13,782 nucleotides of DNA from Zygnema cylindricum (Eukaryota; Streptophyta; Zygnematophyceae; Zygnematales; Zygnemataceae), in assembly GCA_037447655.1 (NCBI GenBank), contig JBBHKE010000905.1:479473-493254 (forward strand), written 5' to 3'. The position numbers and the translations under genes were made by a program. Positions within the stretch are counted from its first letter, which is position 1, and every line of letters starts with the position of its first letter. Positions 6,740 to 13,782 of the stretch are shown piece by piece. The notes under the pieces are model-generated. The model made no database searches and was not told the DNA's origin. It saw nothing but the letters and a program-made list of their open reading frames with translations.

Positions 6740-7605
6740 CCTCCGAAGCGCGAGGTAGACAACAAGATAGAGTTTGTGCCCGGAGCAGTACCCCTGGCTA
6801 ATCGGATGTACAAGATCAGTTACACCGAATTAGACGAACTCAAAAAGCAACTTGCGGAGTTGGTCAAAGCCGGAGCAATTGAACCGAACAAGTCGCCGTA
6901 TGGAGCCCGCGTCCTCTTCGTGAATAAGAAAGATGGAGGTTTTTGTATGTGTGTGGATTACCGAGCGCTAAACAAGTCAACAGTGAAGAATGTGAACCCT
7001 CTACCGAGGATAGACAAATTGTTGGATCGATTACGAGGAGCTAAATATTTTTTGAAGTAAGACTTGCGGAGCGGCTATCATTAAATCAGATTTGCCGATG
7101 AAGACGTGGAAAAGACAGCGTTTAGAACTCGATACGGCCATTTCAAGTTTCGAGTTATGCCGTTCAGGTTGACTAATGCACCGGCAACTTTAATGCATTT
7201 GATGAATTCCATCATTCGACAATATTTGGACGCATTTGTGATCATTTAGACGATATCTTGGTGTATAGCCGCACGCTGGAGGATCATATGAAGCATCTGC
7301 AGACGGTCGTGCAAGTCCTTCGGGAGAACCAGTTGTACGCAAAAAGAAGTAAATGTGACTTCTTGAAAGAGAAAATTGATTTTTTGAGTCGGGAGGGCAT
7401 CGCAGTGGATCCGAATAAAACAAGGGCAGTGAAAGAGTGGCCGCAGCCAACGAACATTACGGAGTTATGGAGCTTTCTTGGATTATGCTCCTACTATCGT
7501 CGTTTTGTTGAAGGATTCGCACAAATTGCTACATCACTCAAAAAATTACTCAAAAATGACGTGCCTTATGAGTGGAAATCGGCGCAAGGGGCATCCTTTA
7601 ACCAA
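6740..7605 (+). pseudogene. Gypsy reverse transcriptase
   Basis: RT copies element RNA to DNA. Readable motifs: [54 protein letters not shown], then DLRSGYH (first catalytic Asp at 7061-7063), [20 protein letters not shown] and, after the break, DDILVYS. Stops occur at 7058-7060 and 7081-7083. A small deletion at about 7245-7250 removes the Tyr and next residue of the YxDD box and changes frame, so the catalytic motif is physically damaged. The thumb/connection follows (KRSKCDFLKEKIDFL; FLGLCSYYRRFVEGFA). A one-base loss at about 7605 shifts the frame before RNase H. It is inactive. Confidence 0.92.
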
Positions 7606-7608
7606 TAA

Positions 7609-8035
7609 AGGAGGGGTTGGCTACCGCCCCTGTGTTAGCTATTCCCGACCAGGACTTGCCTTGGACGATAATCACCGACGCCAACGATACGACTATTCGA
7701 GCGATCCTTATGCAAGATCAAGGAAGAGGCCTCCAACCCATTGCCTACGACAGTCGAAAACTAAAGGCAGCGGAGCTTAACTGGGCCACACACGAGAAAG
7801 AAACAATCGCAATCATAAATGCGCTAGAGGTTTGGAAATGTTACGTTGAGAGAAAGCGGATCACAGTTATCACAGATCACCACGCCCTACAGTACCTGCA
7901 AACACAGCCGAAGTTGTCCAGGAAGCAAGTGCGATGGATGACATTTCTTCAGACTTTCGAGCCGAAGCTTGTTATTGAGTACAAGCCCGGAAAGACGCAC
8001 CCAGCGGATGCGCTGTCTAGGAGACCCGGCGTAGC
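7609..8035 (+). pseudogene. Gypsy RNase H
   Basis: Removes RNA from the RNA/DNA hybrid. Motifs in order: KEGLATAPVLAIPD, TITDANDTT (catalytic Asp), AILMQDQGRGLQPIAYDSRKL, NWATHEKE (catalytic Glu), VITDHHALQYL (catalytic Asp) and KPGKTHPADALSRRP (the usual end of the domain). This stretch is open without stops and is one of the better preserved parts. The Gly normally found before AILMQ is Arg here. Confidence 0.92.
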
Positions 8036-9432
8036 TGCGCCGGTAACAGAGCAACGGTCGCAAGCATCGCAGGATAGCAGCACAAATTATGTGAAAAAGA
8101 TCACCGCTGCATCAGACGCAGCGCAAGTTCCGACACTCAACGCAGTCACTAGTACGTTACAAGTGGACGAGCAGTGGTTGAGTAGAATCAATGCCACTTA
8201 CAACGAAGACGAGACAATCAAGGAACTCTTTAAACGGAGGGTATTAAGTCGAACAGCCAATGGTATGTGGCGATACAGACCAAGTCAGACAACCAGACTT
8301 TACGTTCCGACAAACCAGGAGTTACGTCATGCAATACTTTAAATGAGTCATGACGAACCGCATAGAGGACATTTCGGGCGAGATAAAACAACGGCACGTG
8401 TCGCTGAGGCATATTATTGGCCAAACATGACTCGAGACATTGCGGATTATGTCTGGACGTGTGACTCTTGTAATAGGAATAAATTGGAATCGGGGCAACA
8501 GGGTCTGTTACAACCCCATCCGATACCATCTGTTCCTTAGGAGGTGATCTCGATGGATTTCATCGTGGCTCTTCGGTTGACTAAGGAGGGCTATGACTCC
8601 ATCTTCGTCGTCGTGGACTATATGACAAAAATAGCTCATTTCCTACCCACGTCAACTACAGCCACTGCACGGGATGTCGCGGACTTGTTCTCTGAGAGAT
8701 ATTTCGCCATCATGGACTTCCAAAAAAGATCGTCACAACCGCGATCGGAAATTCGTAAGCCACTTTTGGAGAAACCTATTTGAGTTGTGTGGCACACTGT
8801 TGGCCATGTCCATAGCTTATCACCCTCAGACTGATGGGCAGACTGAAAGGGTGAATCGCACTTTGGAGGAGGCTTTGCGGGCGTACGTCTTAGTCCACCA
8901 AACGGATTGGGTGAACCATTTAATGGCGATAGAGGTGGCATACAACATTGCTGTACACTCGTCCAGGAATGCTACGCCATTCTCCCTTAATGGTGGATAG
9001 CCCACCTTACCCCAAAATCTGTTGGTGGTAAACTGCCATACACCCGCAGCCCTGGATTTTGCCCAAACGTTGCAAGGGAACCAGGAAAAAGCCGCAAAGG
9101 CTCTCAAGTTGGCCAAGGATCGCCAAAATTCGCAGGCCGACACTCACCGAAAGGACGCCGTTTTCAGCGTGGGTAATAAGGTCCGCCTTAATATGGCAAA
9201 CTTATCATTCCCGGGTGCCCTTTCGAAGAAATCGCCGCCGAAATTCACGCGCCCATTCACCGTTCTTTCGCGGGTGGGAGAGGTGGCATATAAGTTGGAT
9301 ATACCGAACGACTGGCATATCCATGATGTGTTCCATGTTTCCCTTCTCAAACCATTTCGTGACCCCGATTCGATATTTCTTGGTCGACAACGGAATACTC
9401 CTTTACCGCCCGTTAGGGGTACTTCGGATCAG
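8036..9432 (+). pseudogene. Gypsy integrase
   Basis: Integrase inserts element DNA. After a linker of about 100 residues comes the HHCC zinc finger (HDEPHRGH ... CDSC; the Cys pair at 8460-8471), then the catalytic core: MDFIVAL (first Asp), DRKFVSHFW (second Asp) and AYHPQTDGQTERVNRTLEE (catalytic Glu region). The C-terminal part has KVRLN, PPKFTRPFTVL and HDVFHVSLLKPF. Breaks: TAA 8340-8342; TAG 8538-8540; two one-base losses near 8708 and 8738; TAG 8998-9000. The core residues can still be read, but the frame is destroyed. Confidence 0.92.
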
Positions 9433-9636
9433 TATGAGGTGGAAGAGATCCTTCAGTCGCGTCCCTCTCAAGATTCCAACTTGAACCAAAATTTGGTCCG
9501 TTGAAAGGGCTACAAAATTGAGAACGACTCTTGGGTGGACGAGGAGGATGTGCATTCACTTGAGTTGCTGCGCAAGTTTCAGCAGAGTGTGGACACACAA
9601 CATTCACCAGAGGGGCAATCACTACTGCCGTGGTAA
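9433..9636 (+). pseudogene. Chromodomain at the integrase C-terminus
   Basis: The segment YEVEEILQSRP, a spacer ending NLVR, a stop codon, then KGYKIENDSWVDEEDV and LELLRKF is a chromodomain. Such domains steer chromovirus integration to histone H3 lysine-methylated chromatin. The TGA at 9502-9504 replaces the Trp of the WKGY motif, one of the aromatic-cage residues. The frame then runs to TAA at 9634-9636, the natural-looking end of pol. This domain is what places the element among chromoviruses. Confidence 0.9.
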
Positions 9637-10077
9637 AAAATCGAATCGCAGCATCGCAACCATTGCAATAATATTGGGGACGCGGCAAAGAGACGCAGCG
9701 GCGATGTTACCGCACGGCAGCGCTACGGTTGCGCAGCCATCCAACGCAGCACGTTCACGATGCCGCCAGAGGAGCGCAGCGCCACCGTTGCGCTGACAGG
9801 AAAGCGCAACGGCGCAATTGTTTTTCACCACATTGGTGACAACGAACCCTCTAGTTCGCCGCAGCAGCGCATTTTTACAAATATTGGACGCTACGATACC
9901 CTCGCACGCTGCGACACTTCGCAGAGTCTAAATGTGAAACCCTCAACCCTTTTTGATAAAGTCGCCACCTGCCCTCGCGACCAACCCACTATAGGCAGTT
10001 TAGAGAGTGTTTCACTCTGCACAACCAGCTTACCATCGCGTTTGGATTTGCCTAAATTGTCATACACGACGGTTTCC
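9637..10077 (+). other. Spacer between pol and ORF3, rich in GCAGCG/CGCAAC words
   Basis: About 440 bp. The first part (9645-9875) is dense in GCAGC, CGCAAC and GCGCAG words that resemble the LTR minisatellite. One frame is open from 9760 into ORF3, but its translation has low complexity and no recognisable feature, so I treat it as untranslated. It could hold a splice acceptor or internal promoter for ORF3; I see no decisive signal. Confidence 0.55.
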
Positions 10078-11358
10078 ATGGCGTCGTCATCCTCCCCACC
10101 ACCAAAAAGGAGGAGACTCGTACGGGTGGGGCAAGGGGATGTGCCCCGTCCTGATAGATTGTTAGTGTCAACGGATGCCATGGTAGAGGCAGATCGGAGA
10201 AGAGAGGTAGAAGCAGAGCCAGAACTAGAAAAAATCGCTAGGAGCGAGGTAGGGCTGGCAGAAACCAGTGGAGGGGAGGAGTCAGAAAACCCACAAGACC
10301 CCGAATACACCCCACTCTCGGAAGGGGATCAGGAGTATAAGGAAGATCATGAGCTCTCGGAGGGGGAGGAACCAGAACGAGAACCAACGCCTCTGCCAAT
10401 TGAGCAGCGCGCCTCGGATCTGGAGGTGATGAGGGACCCCAACAAGGAGAGTATTGCAGACGAGCAGTCCTGTGAAAGCGCAGAAAATAAAGCGGAAGCA
10501 CAATACCCAAGTGGAGACGATGTGTTTCTCCTTTGGGGAAGTCAAAGGGAGACGGCCGAGGAGAGTGAACAAGGAGAGGAAATTCCCGATTACATCTTTC
10601 CACTCCCTGTTGACACACGGCATCCGGACCTCACCTTCAGCTTCGTGAAGCGATTTTATTGGGATCTAGTGGATTGGCCTGAGGAATGGCGTACTGGGAA
10701 GCCTGAGGATCCCATCTTTATCCCCGCCAACGTACCGTCCCACCCGGCCTGGAATTTTATTTGGACAAAAGACCTCGGGAACAACCACAGTGGTTATGTG
10801 CAGCTAAACCCTCATGCCTTGTCGTTTGTGGAATTAGTTGAAGCTAACTACCGATACATGGTGGATGTTTTCGGGTTGCTTTGCCATTATCACTCGTGGG
10901 ATGTCCGCCTCCATGATATCATCTCTTGGGCAGAGGTTACACCTGAGGTACAGGCACTCAAGCTGGCCCGGAAAAATGCTCTGCAGGGGGACTGAGCGGC
11001 CAGGAAACATGCCTCCTTGAAGCTAAAGAAGGTACCTCAGTGAGAACCAGTTGAAGAAGAGGCGGAAGAGGAACATCAACTTGCAGAACGTGAAGCGCCC
11101 CAAATTCCGGCACCCGAGGAGCCTGCAACGGCGGCCATTCCGCCGCAACCCGAGGGACCAGAGGTTGTACCGGAGGAAGGGGAGGACCAAGTTCGGGAGC
11201 GAATCACTTAGAGACGATTGGTAGCAATAGACCATCATATTGCGCTGTTGGAGACCCGGTGTGAGCAGCTCCAAAGCCAACTCGACATCCTGCAGCAGGA
11301 GTTTGAGGAGTACCGTGAAGGGACGTACGACATACTCCGACAATTGCAATTTCCCTGA
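10078..11358 (+). pseudogene. Extra ORF (ORF3) between chromodomain and 3' LTR, unknown function
   Basis: I do not recognise this protein. The chosen start at 10078 has a strong context (TTCCATGGCG). The frame is open for 305 codons to TGA 10993-10995, then continues with protein-like composition through TGA 11041-11043 and TAG 11209-11211 to TGA 11356-11358. Parts: Ser/Pro N-terminus with a basic cluster PPKRRRL (residues 8-14, nuclear-localisation-like); a long acidic Glu-rich segment (about 40-175); a Trp/His-rich globular part (about 180-300: FYWDLVDWPEEW, HPAWNFIW, ANYRYMVDVFGL); an acidic Pro/Glu linker; and a C-terminal helix with heptad character (ALLETRCEQLQSQLDIL). I see no signal peptide or membrane segment, so it is not an obvious envelope protein. 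It is in the element's sense direction and runs up to the polypurine tract. It could be an accessory regulator or a captured host sequence. Confidence 0.6.
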
Positions 11359-11390
11359 GCCATTAAGGTTCAGCAGGACACTGAAGCCCT

Positions 11391-11402
11391 AGTGGGAGGT
11401 AC
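11391..11402 (+). other. Gypsy polypurine tract
   Basis: AGTGGGAGGTAC directly precedes the 3' LTR start TGTAACAGGG. It is short and slightly interrupted, but in the right place for plus-strand priming. Confidence 0.6.
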
Positions 11403-11934
11403 TGTAACAGGGTAACAGAGTTGGGTACTTAGTGGCTAGTAACTAGGCTGCTATAGATGCGGTGTCAGAGCAGCGCAGCTGCGATTCCAAACCAGCGCAA
11501 CATAGCAGCGTAGCAACTTAGCGGCGTAGAAACTAAGTAGCGTAGCAACTAAGTAGCGTAGCAGCATAGCAGCGCAGTATAGGAGCGCAACATAGCAACG
11601 CAGTGTAGCAGTATAGCAACACCGCGGAATGTAGATTGAATTGTATAGATCTAGAAGGATGTCTTGAGATTGATCTAGGAAGACCTTGAAGGTCCACGTG
11701 TGTGCCTGTAGTGTACAAGAGTGACTAACAGCTATTGCGTTTAAATAGTCGGGCAGACATAGTTAAGGGACAGACTCTTCGAGTAGACCTTCGCAGCGAG
11801 CGCTGGATGTTGTTATCTTCTTCTGAGTAATAAAAAGCTACCCTTTACTTGTCCTTGTGGTGTGTTCTTGCTGTTGCTACGAGGAGGTCCTGGGTATCTT
11901 CCGTTGTGCACTGTGGAAATTTGTCCCTTTTACA
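11403..11934 (+). repeat. Gypsy 3' LTR (532 bp)
   Basis: Begins TGTAACAGGG, ends CCCTTTTACA, and is followed by the ATTGT duplication. It carries the minisatellite at about 11472-11622, CACGTG at 11695-11700, TTTAAATA at 11740-11747, the uninterrupted TAGAC at 11784-11788 and AATAAA at 11829-11834. Its intact state shows what the 5' LTR looked like before the copia insertion. Confidence 0.96.
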
Positions 11935-11939
11935 ATTGT
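11935..11939. repeat. Target-site duplication of the gypsy element, right copy
   Basis: ATTGT immediately after the 3' LTR; pairs with 2205-2209. Confidence 0.93.
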
Positions 11940-12505
11940 ATTGTCATTTGTTTGTTATCGCAATTTCTTGAATGTGTTTCTCTAAGCCATCATCAAGCAG
12001 CCAACGTGTCCTTTGGCATCTTCAAGGCACCACACGTCTTCATCTCACTTTCTCTCTTCCTCATCGAACAACTCTTCTGCTATTTTTTCCTCCCCGGATT
12101 CCTCCGTTTCCGGTTTTTGTGATGCAGATTGGGGAAACCAGCCTGACAATTTTCACTCTATTTTGGGTGTATGTTTCTCTCTTGGTGGCATCGTTGTCTC
12201 ATAGTCTTCCCGCTACGGTTGTTCTCTCCTCTAACATAGCTCAAGCATATGGCCGGCATTTCCGCCACTAAAACGACAATTCGGTTATGTCGACTCTTTA
12301 CCGATCTCTCTTTTCTTCTCTCTCCCACTCTCATAATTCTTGATTCTCAAGGCGCTTTTGCCCTCATGAAAAATTCCATTCATTGTAGGCTCACCAATCA
12401 CATTGATATTCAATTTCATTTCACTCGTGATATACTTCCTACCAGCACCGTTTTTTTCTCTCAATTGTGTAATTGCTTCTCTATTAGTTATAGGCGTTCA
12501 CCCTA
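11940..12505 (+). pseudogene. Outer Ty1/copia RT end and RNase H relic, 3' half
   Basis: Continuation of the relic at 1669-2209. Just after the ATTGT copy it reads LLSQFLEC, the segment that follows the TRPD motif of copia pol, then HHQAA, VLWHLQGT (the ILRYLKGT motif), SGFCDADW (RNase H start, 12110-12135) and CFSLGGIVVS. After frame changes come ATKTTI, LCRLFTDLSFL, LIILDSQGAFALMKNS (the CDNQSAIAL motif), NHIDIQFHFTRD (the KHIDIRYHFIRD motif). At least three frame changes and several stops are present. The last catalytic Asp region reads LDSQ instead of CDNQ. Clear similarity fades at about 12430-12470. Confidence 0.85.
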
Positions 12506-12983
12506 GCCCCTGACTAAGGGTTAGGGTAAATAACCTAGAACACACACTGAGAAGGGGTGCCGTTATGTGCCTCACAAGGGTTTAGAGATGGGAGAAGAAA
12601 TAGATGTAGACAAAAAATCAGGTTTAAACAATTTTGAATAGGATTATAAAAGTAGGAATTACAATATCCTCAAAAGACATTTACTAACCAAACAAAGTTG
12701 GATTCTCCTCATATGACTATATCTAATCATTGTAATCACTTTGTACAATGTGGTTCTTTGAATAGAATAAAACACCATTGCCTAAATAAATTGCTATCAT
12801 ATGATGTGTGAGAGAAATAATCTCTTCCTATGGAATGATCTCTATTTGTATGTGTGTGCATTCCTATCCAATGATGAATGTGCACTTGTGTGGTCCAATA
12901 ACTACACGTCAAAAAATAGAATGTATGTTGTCGGTGGCCGCGCCCAAAATGCGTCAGCATTTCCGCCAAAAAATGTATGTCGT

Positions 12984-13002
12984 GGAATCGTCCCTCGATT
13001 CC
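12984..13002. repeat. Short hairpin in CpG-rich flank
   Basis: GGAATCG (12984-12990) and CGATTCC (12996-13002) are perfect inverted arms around TCCCT. A further CGATTC follows at 13006-13011. Confidence 0.5.
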
Positions 13003-13509
13003 GTACGATTCGGTCATACCGTCCGTACAATACCGACGCTCTGATATCCGCACATAATATCGGCCGAGATCGTCCAAAAGAAAACACTCCCACTCGAGCT
13101 CGTATCGATATTTGCCGCACTCCTTGATTTCCTCAAATCGGTAATTGCTTGGCACTTCGATAGTACTGTACCTGCGTGATCAGTTTTGTATAACCTGTAC
13201 CTTGCTGAATCATAAAAAAAAATTGCGATTTCGTCAATACCAAAAAGATTATGCTTAGTGTAATAATTTTGTTCGTTGGGACCACTTGTGGTTCTTCAAA
13301 TCTTGGCCGCTCGTATGTGGACCGAAGCGATTCGTTTGCTGTACAAAAGAATTGCGCCGCTGGCAACCACGTCTTTTGTTACTGACTCCTAAACCGGATT
13401 ACTTAGGGTACGTCCCCATGTATTAAAGTACATACTTTTCTCTGTCTTTTTGCCCTAAAATTCAAGGAACTTTGAAAAATACTTTAGCCGTACGAGAAAT
13501 TCATTTTTA

Positions 13510-13542
13510 CCAAAGTAAAGTGAACTTCAATTCATACTTTGG
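13510..13542. repeat. Inverted repeat, 8-bp arms
   Basis: CCAAAGTA (13510-13517) and TACTTTGG (13535-13542) with a 17-base loop. No associated element recognised. Confidence 0.5.
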
Positions 13543-13638
13543 ATGTACGACCTATTTGTCGTTATGTGAACGCATTTTGGCGTTTTCCCCTTTTTCGACC
13601 CCCGGGCAAAAGAATCCACCCAAAAAAAAACTTCATCC

Positions 13639-13663
13639 AAAATCACCTCGAGGGGGTGATTTT
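13639..13663. repeat. Strong hairpin AAAATCACC/GGTGATTTT
   Basis: Perfect 9-bp arms at 13639-13647 and 13655-13663 around TCGAGGG, with a CCTCGAGG palindrome at the loop base. It follows a run of nine A bases (13622-13630). It resembles a terminator-like or foldback structure, but no transcript is evident. Confidence 0.6.
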
Positions 13664-13782
13664 AGTTCAAGTACCGCCCAAATAGCGAATGAAAAGCGTA
13701 CCACGCACGCGCCACACGATTTGTAAATTTTTTGGACGAGGGAGAGTCCTCGCTATTTTTCTCCGCGCACGTCACGCGCTAT

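Larger units (their letters stand above)
2210..11934 (+). mobile_element. Ty3/gypsy chromovirus, decayed, with a nested copia element
   Basis: A complete but inactive LTR retrotransposon bounded by ATTGT duplications. Order: 5' LTR (split by the inner copia), PBS, gag, CCHC, protease, RT, RNase H, integrase, chromodomain, extra ORF, polypurine tract, 3' LTR. Without the inner copia and its extra TSD copy the element is about 7.36 kb. Gene order with integrase after RNase H places it in Ty3/gypsy, and the C-terminal chromodomain makes it a chromovirus. The sublineage is not determinable here; Tcn1-like is a low-confidence guess. All coding regions carry stops or frameshifts, so it is non-autonomous now. 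Confidence 0.95.
12506..13782. other. Flanking sequence without a recognisable gene
   Basis: 12506-12895 is AT-rich and may include an old copia LTR remnant. From about 12900 the sequence becomes visibly richer in CpG. The longest open frame is on the minus strand, 12736-13155 (139 codons, Tyr/His/Arg-rich). It has no domain I recognise, so I do not call it a gene. Hairpins occur at 12984-13002, 13510-13542 and 13639-13663. No RNA gene was recognised. Confidence 0.5.

Noticed and set aside
6331-6813. Long minus-strand frame of 160 codons inside the gypsy protease/RT region
   Set aside because: It is antisense to well-supported gag-pol sequence. Ser-rich low-complexity composition is the expected shadow of the charged sense frame.
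9760-10077. Extension of ORF3 upstream to the first in-frame ATG at 9760
   Set aside because: The translation of this part is low-complexity and lies in GCAGCG-rich repetitive DNA. The ATG at 10078 has a much better context and starts an organised protein.
10238-10623. Overlapping minus-strand frames opposite ORF3
   Set aside because: Shadows of a Glu/Pro-rich sense frame; no independent features.
10078-11358. ORF3 as an envelope gene
   Set aside because: No signal peptide, no hydrophobic membrane segment and no cysteine-rich ectodomain are visible; the basic cluster and acidic/coiled-coil layout suggest a nuclear or cytosolic protein.
12505-12530. Telomere-like AAGGGTTAGGGT
   Set aside because: Only one and a half degenerate units; not an array. 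It is more likely part of an old LTR start.
12736-13155. Minus-strand 139-codon frame as a host gene
   Set aside because: No recognisable domain, start context or neighbours; it crosses a composition boundary. Kept only as an observation.

Overview
This window looks like nuclear DNA of a land plant. It is a repeat-dense block of nested, decayed LTR retrotransposons with no intact host gene that I can recognise. The plant call rests on Ty1/copia and chromodomain Ty3/gypsy (chromovirus) elements of plant type and a primer-binding site close to the 3' end of initiator Met tRNA. A non-seed plant is possible, because the integrase C-terminus and gag-protease features remind me of Tcn1-like chromoviruses, but that is a weak inference from memory. 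There is a 10-N assembly gap at 1057-1066.

Layout. Bases 1-594 hold a broken gag/protease fragment of a second copy of the gypsy family seen later. Bases 595-1668 are AT-rich with small tandem repeats, the gap and a G-rich tract, and no gene. Bases 1669-2209 and 11940-12505 are the two halves of a very decayed plus-strand copia reverse transcriptase/RNase H. They were split by a Ty3/gypsy chromovirus at 2210-11934, which is flanked by the 5-bp duplication ATTGT. The gypsy 5' LTR (2210-2586 plus 4950-5095) is itself split by a minus-strand copia element at 2587-4944, flanked by the 5-bp duplication TAGAC. This makes a three-level nest: copia relic, then gypsy, then copia. LTR divergence counted by eye agrees with the order: 8/146 in the right part of the gypsy LTR pair against 5/199 in the inner copia LTR pair.

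The gypsy element carries a PBS, gag, CCHC knuckle, protease, RT, RNase H, integrase and a C-terminal chromodomain, all broken by several stops and frameshifts. Between the chromodomain and the 3' LTR lies an additional sense-strand reading frame (10078-11358). It has a nuclear-localisation-like basic cluster, a long acidic segment, a tryptophan-rich globular part and a predicted C-terminal coiled coil. I do not recognise this product, and it is the most interesting item here. The inner copia element is a large internal-deletion derivative: its 5' LTR is cut after 199 bp and fused directly to the second half of RT.

Bases 12506-13782 hold no recognisable gene. They go from AT-rich sequence, possibly including an old LTR remnant, to CpG-rich sequence after about 12900, with several short hairpins. 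Nothing in the window appears able to transpose by itself. Translations and repeat alignments were read by eye, so percentages are approximate unless a mismatch count is given.
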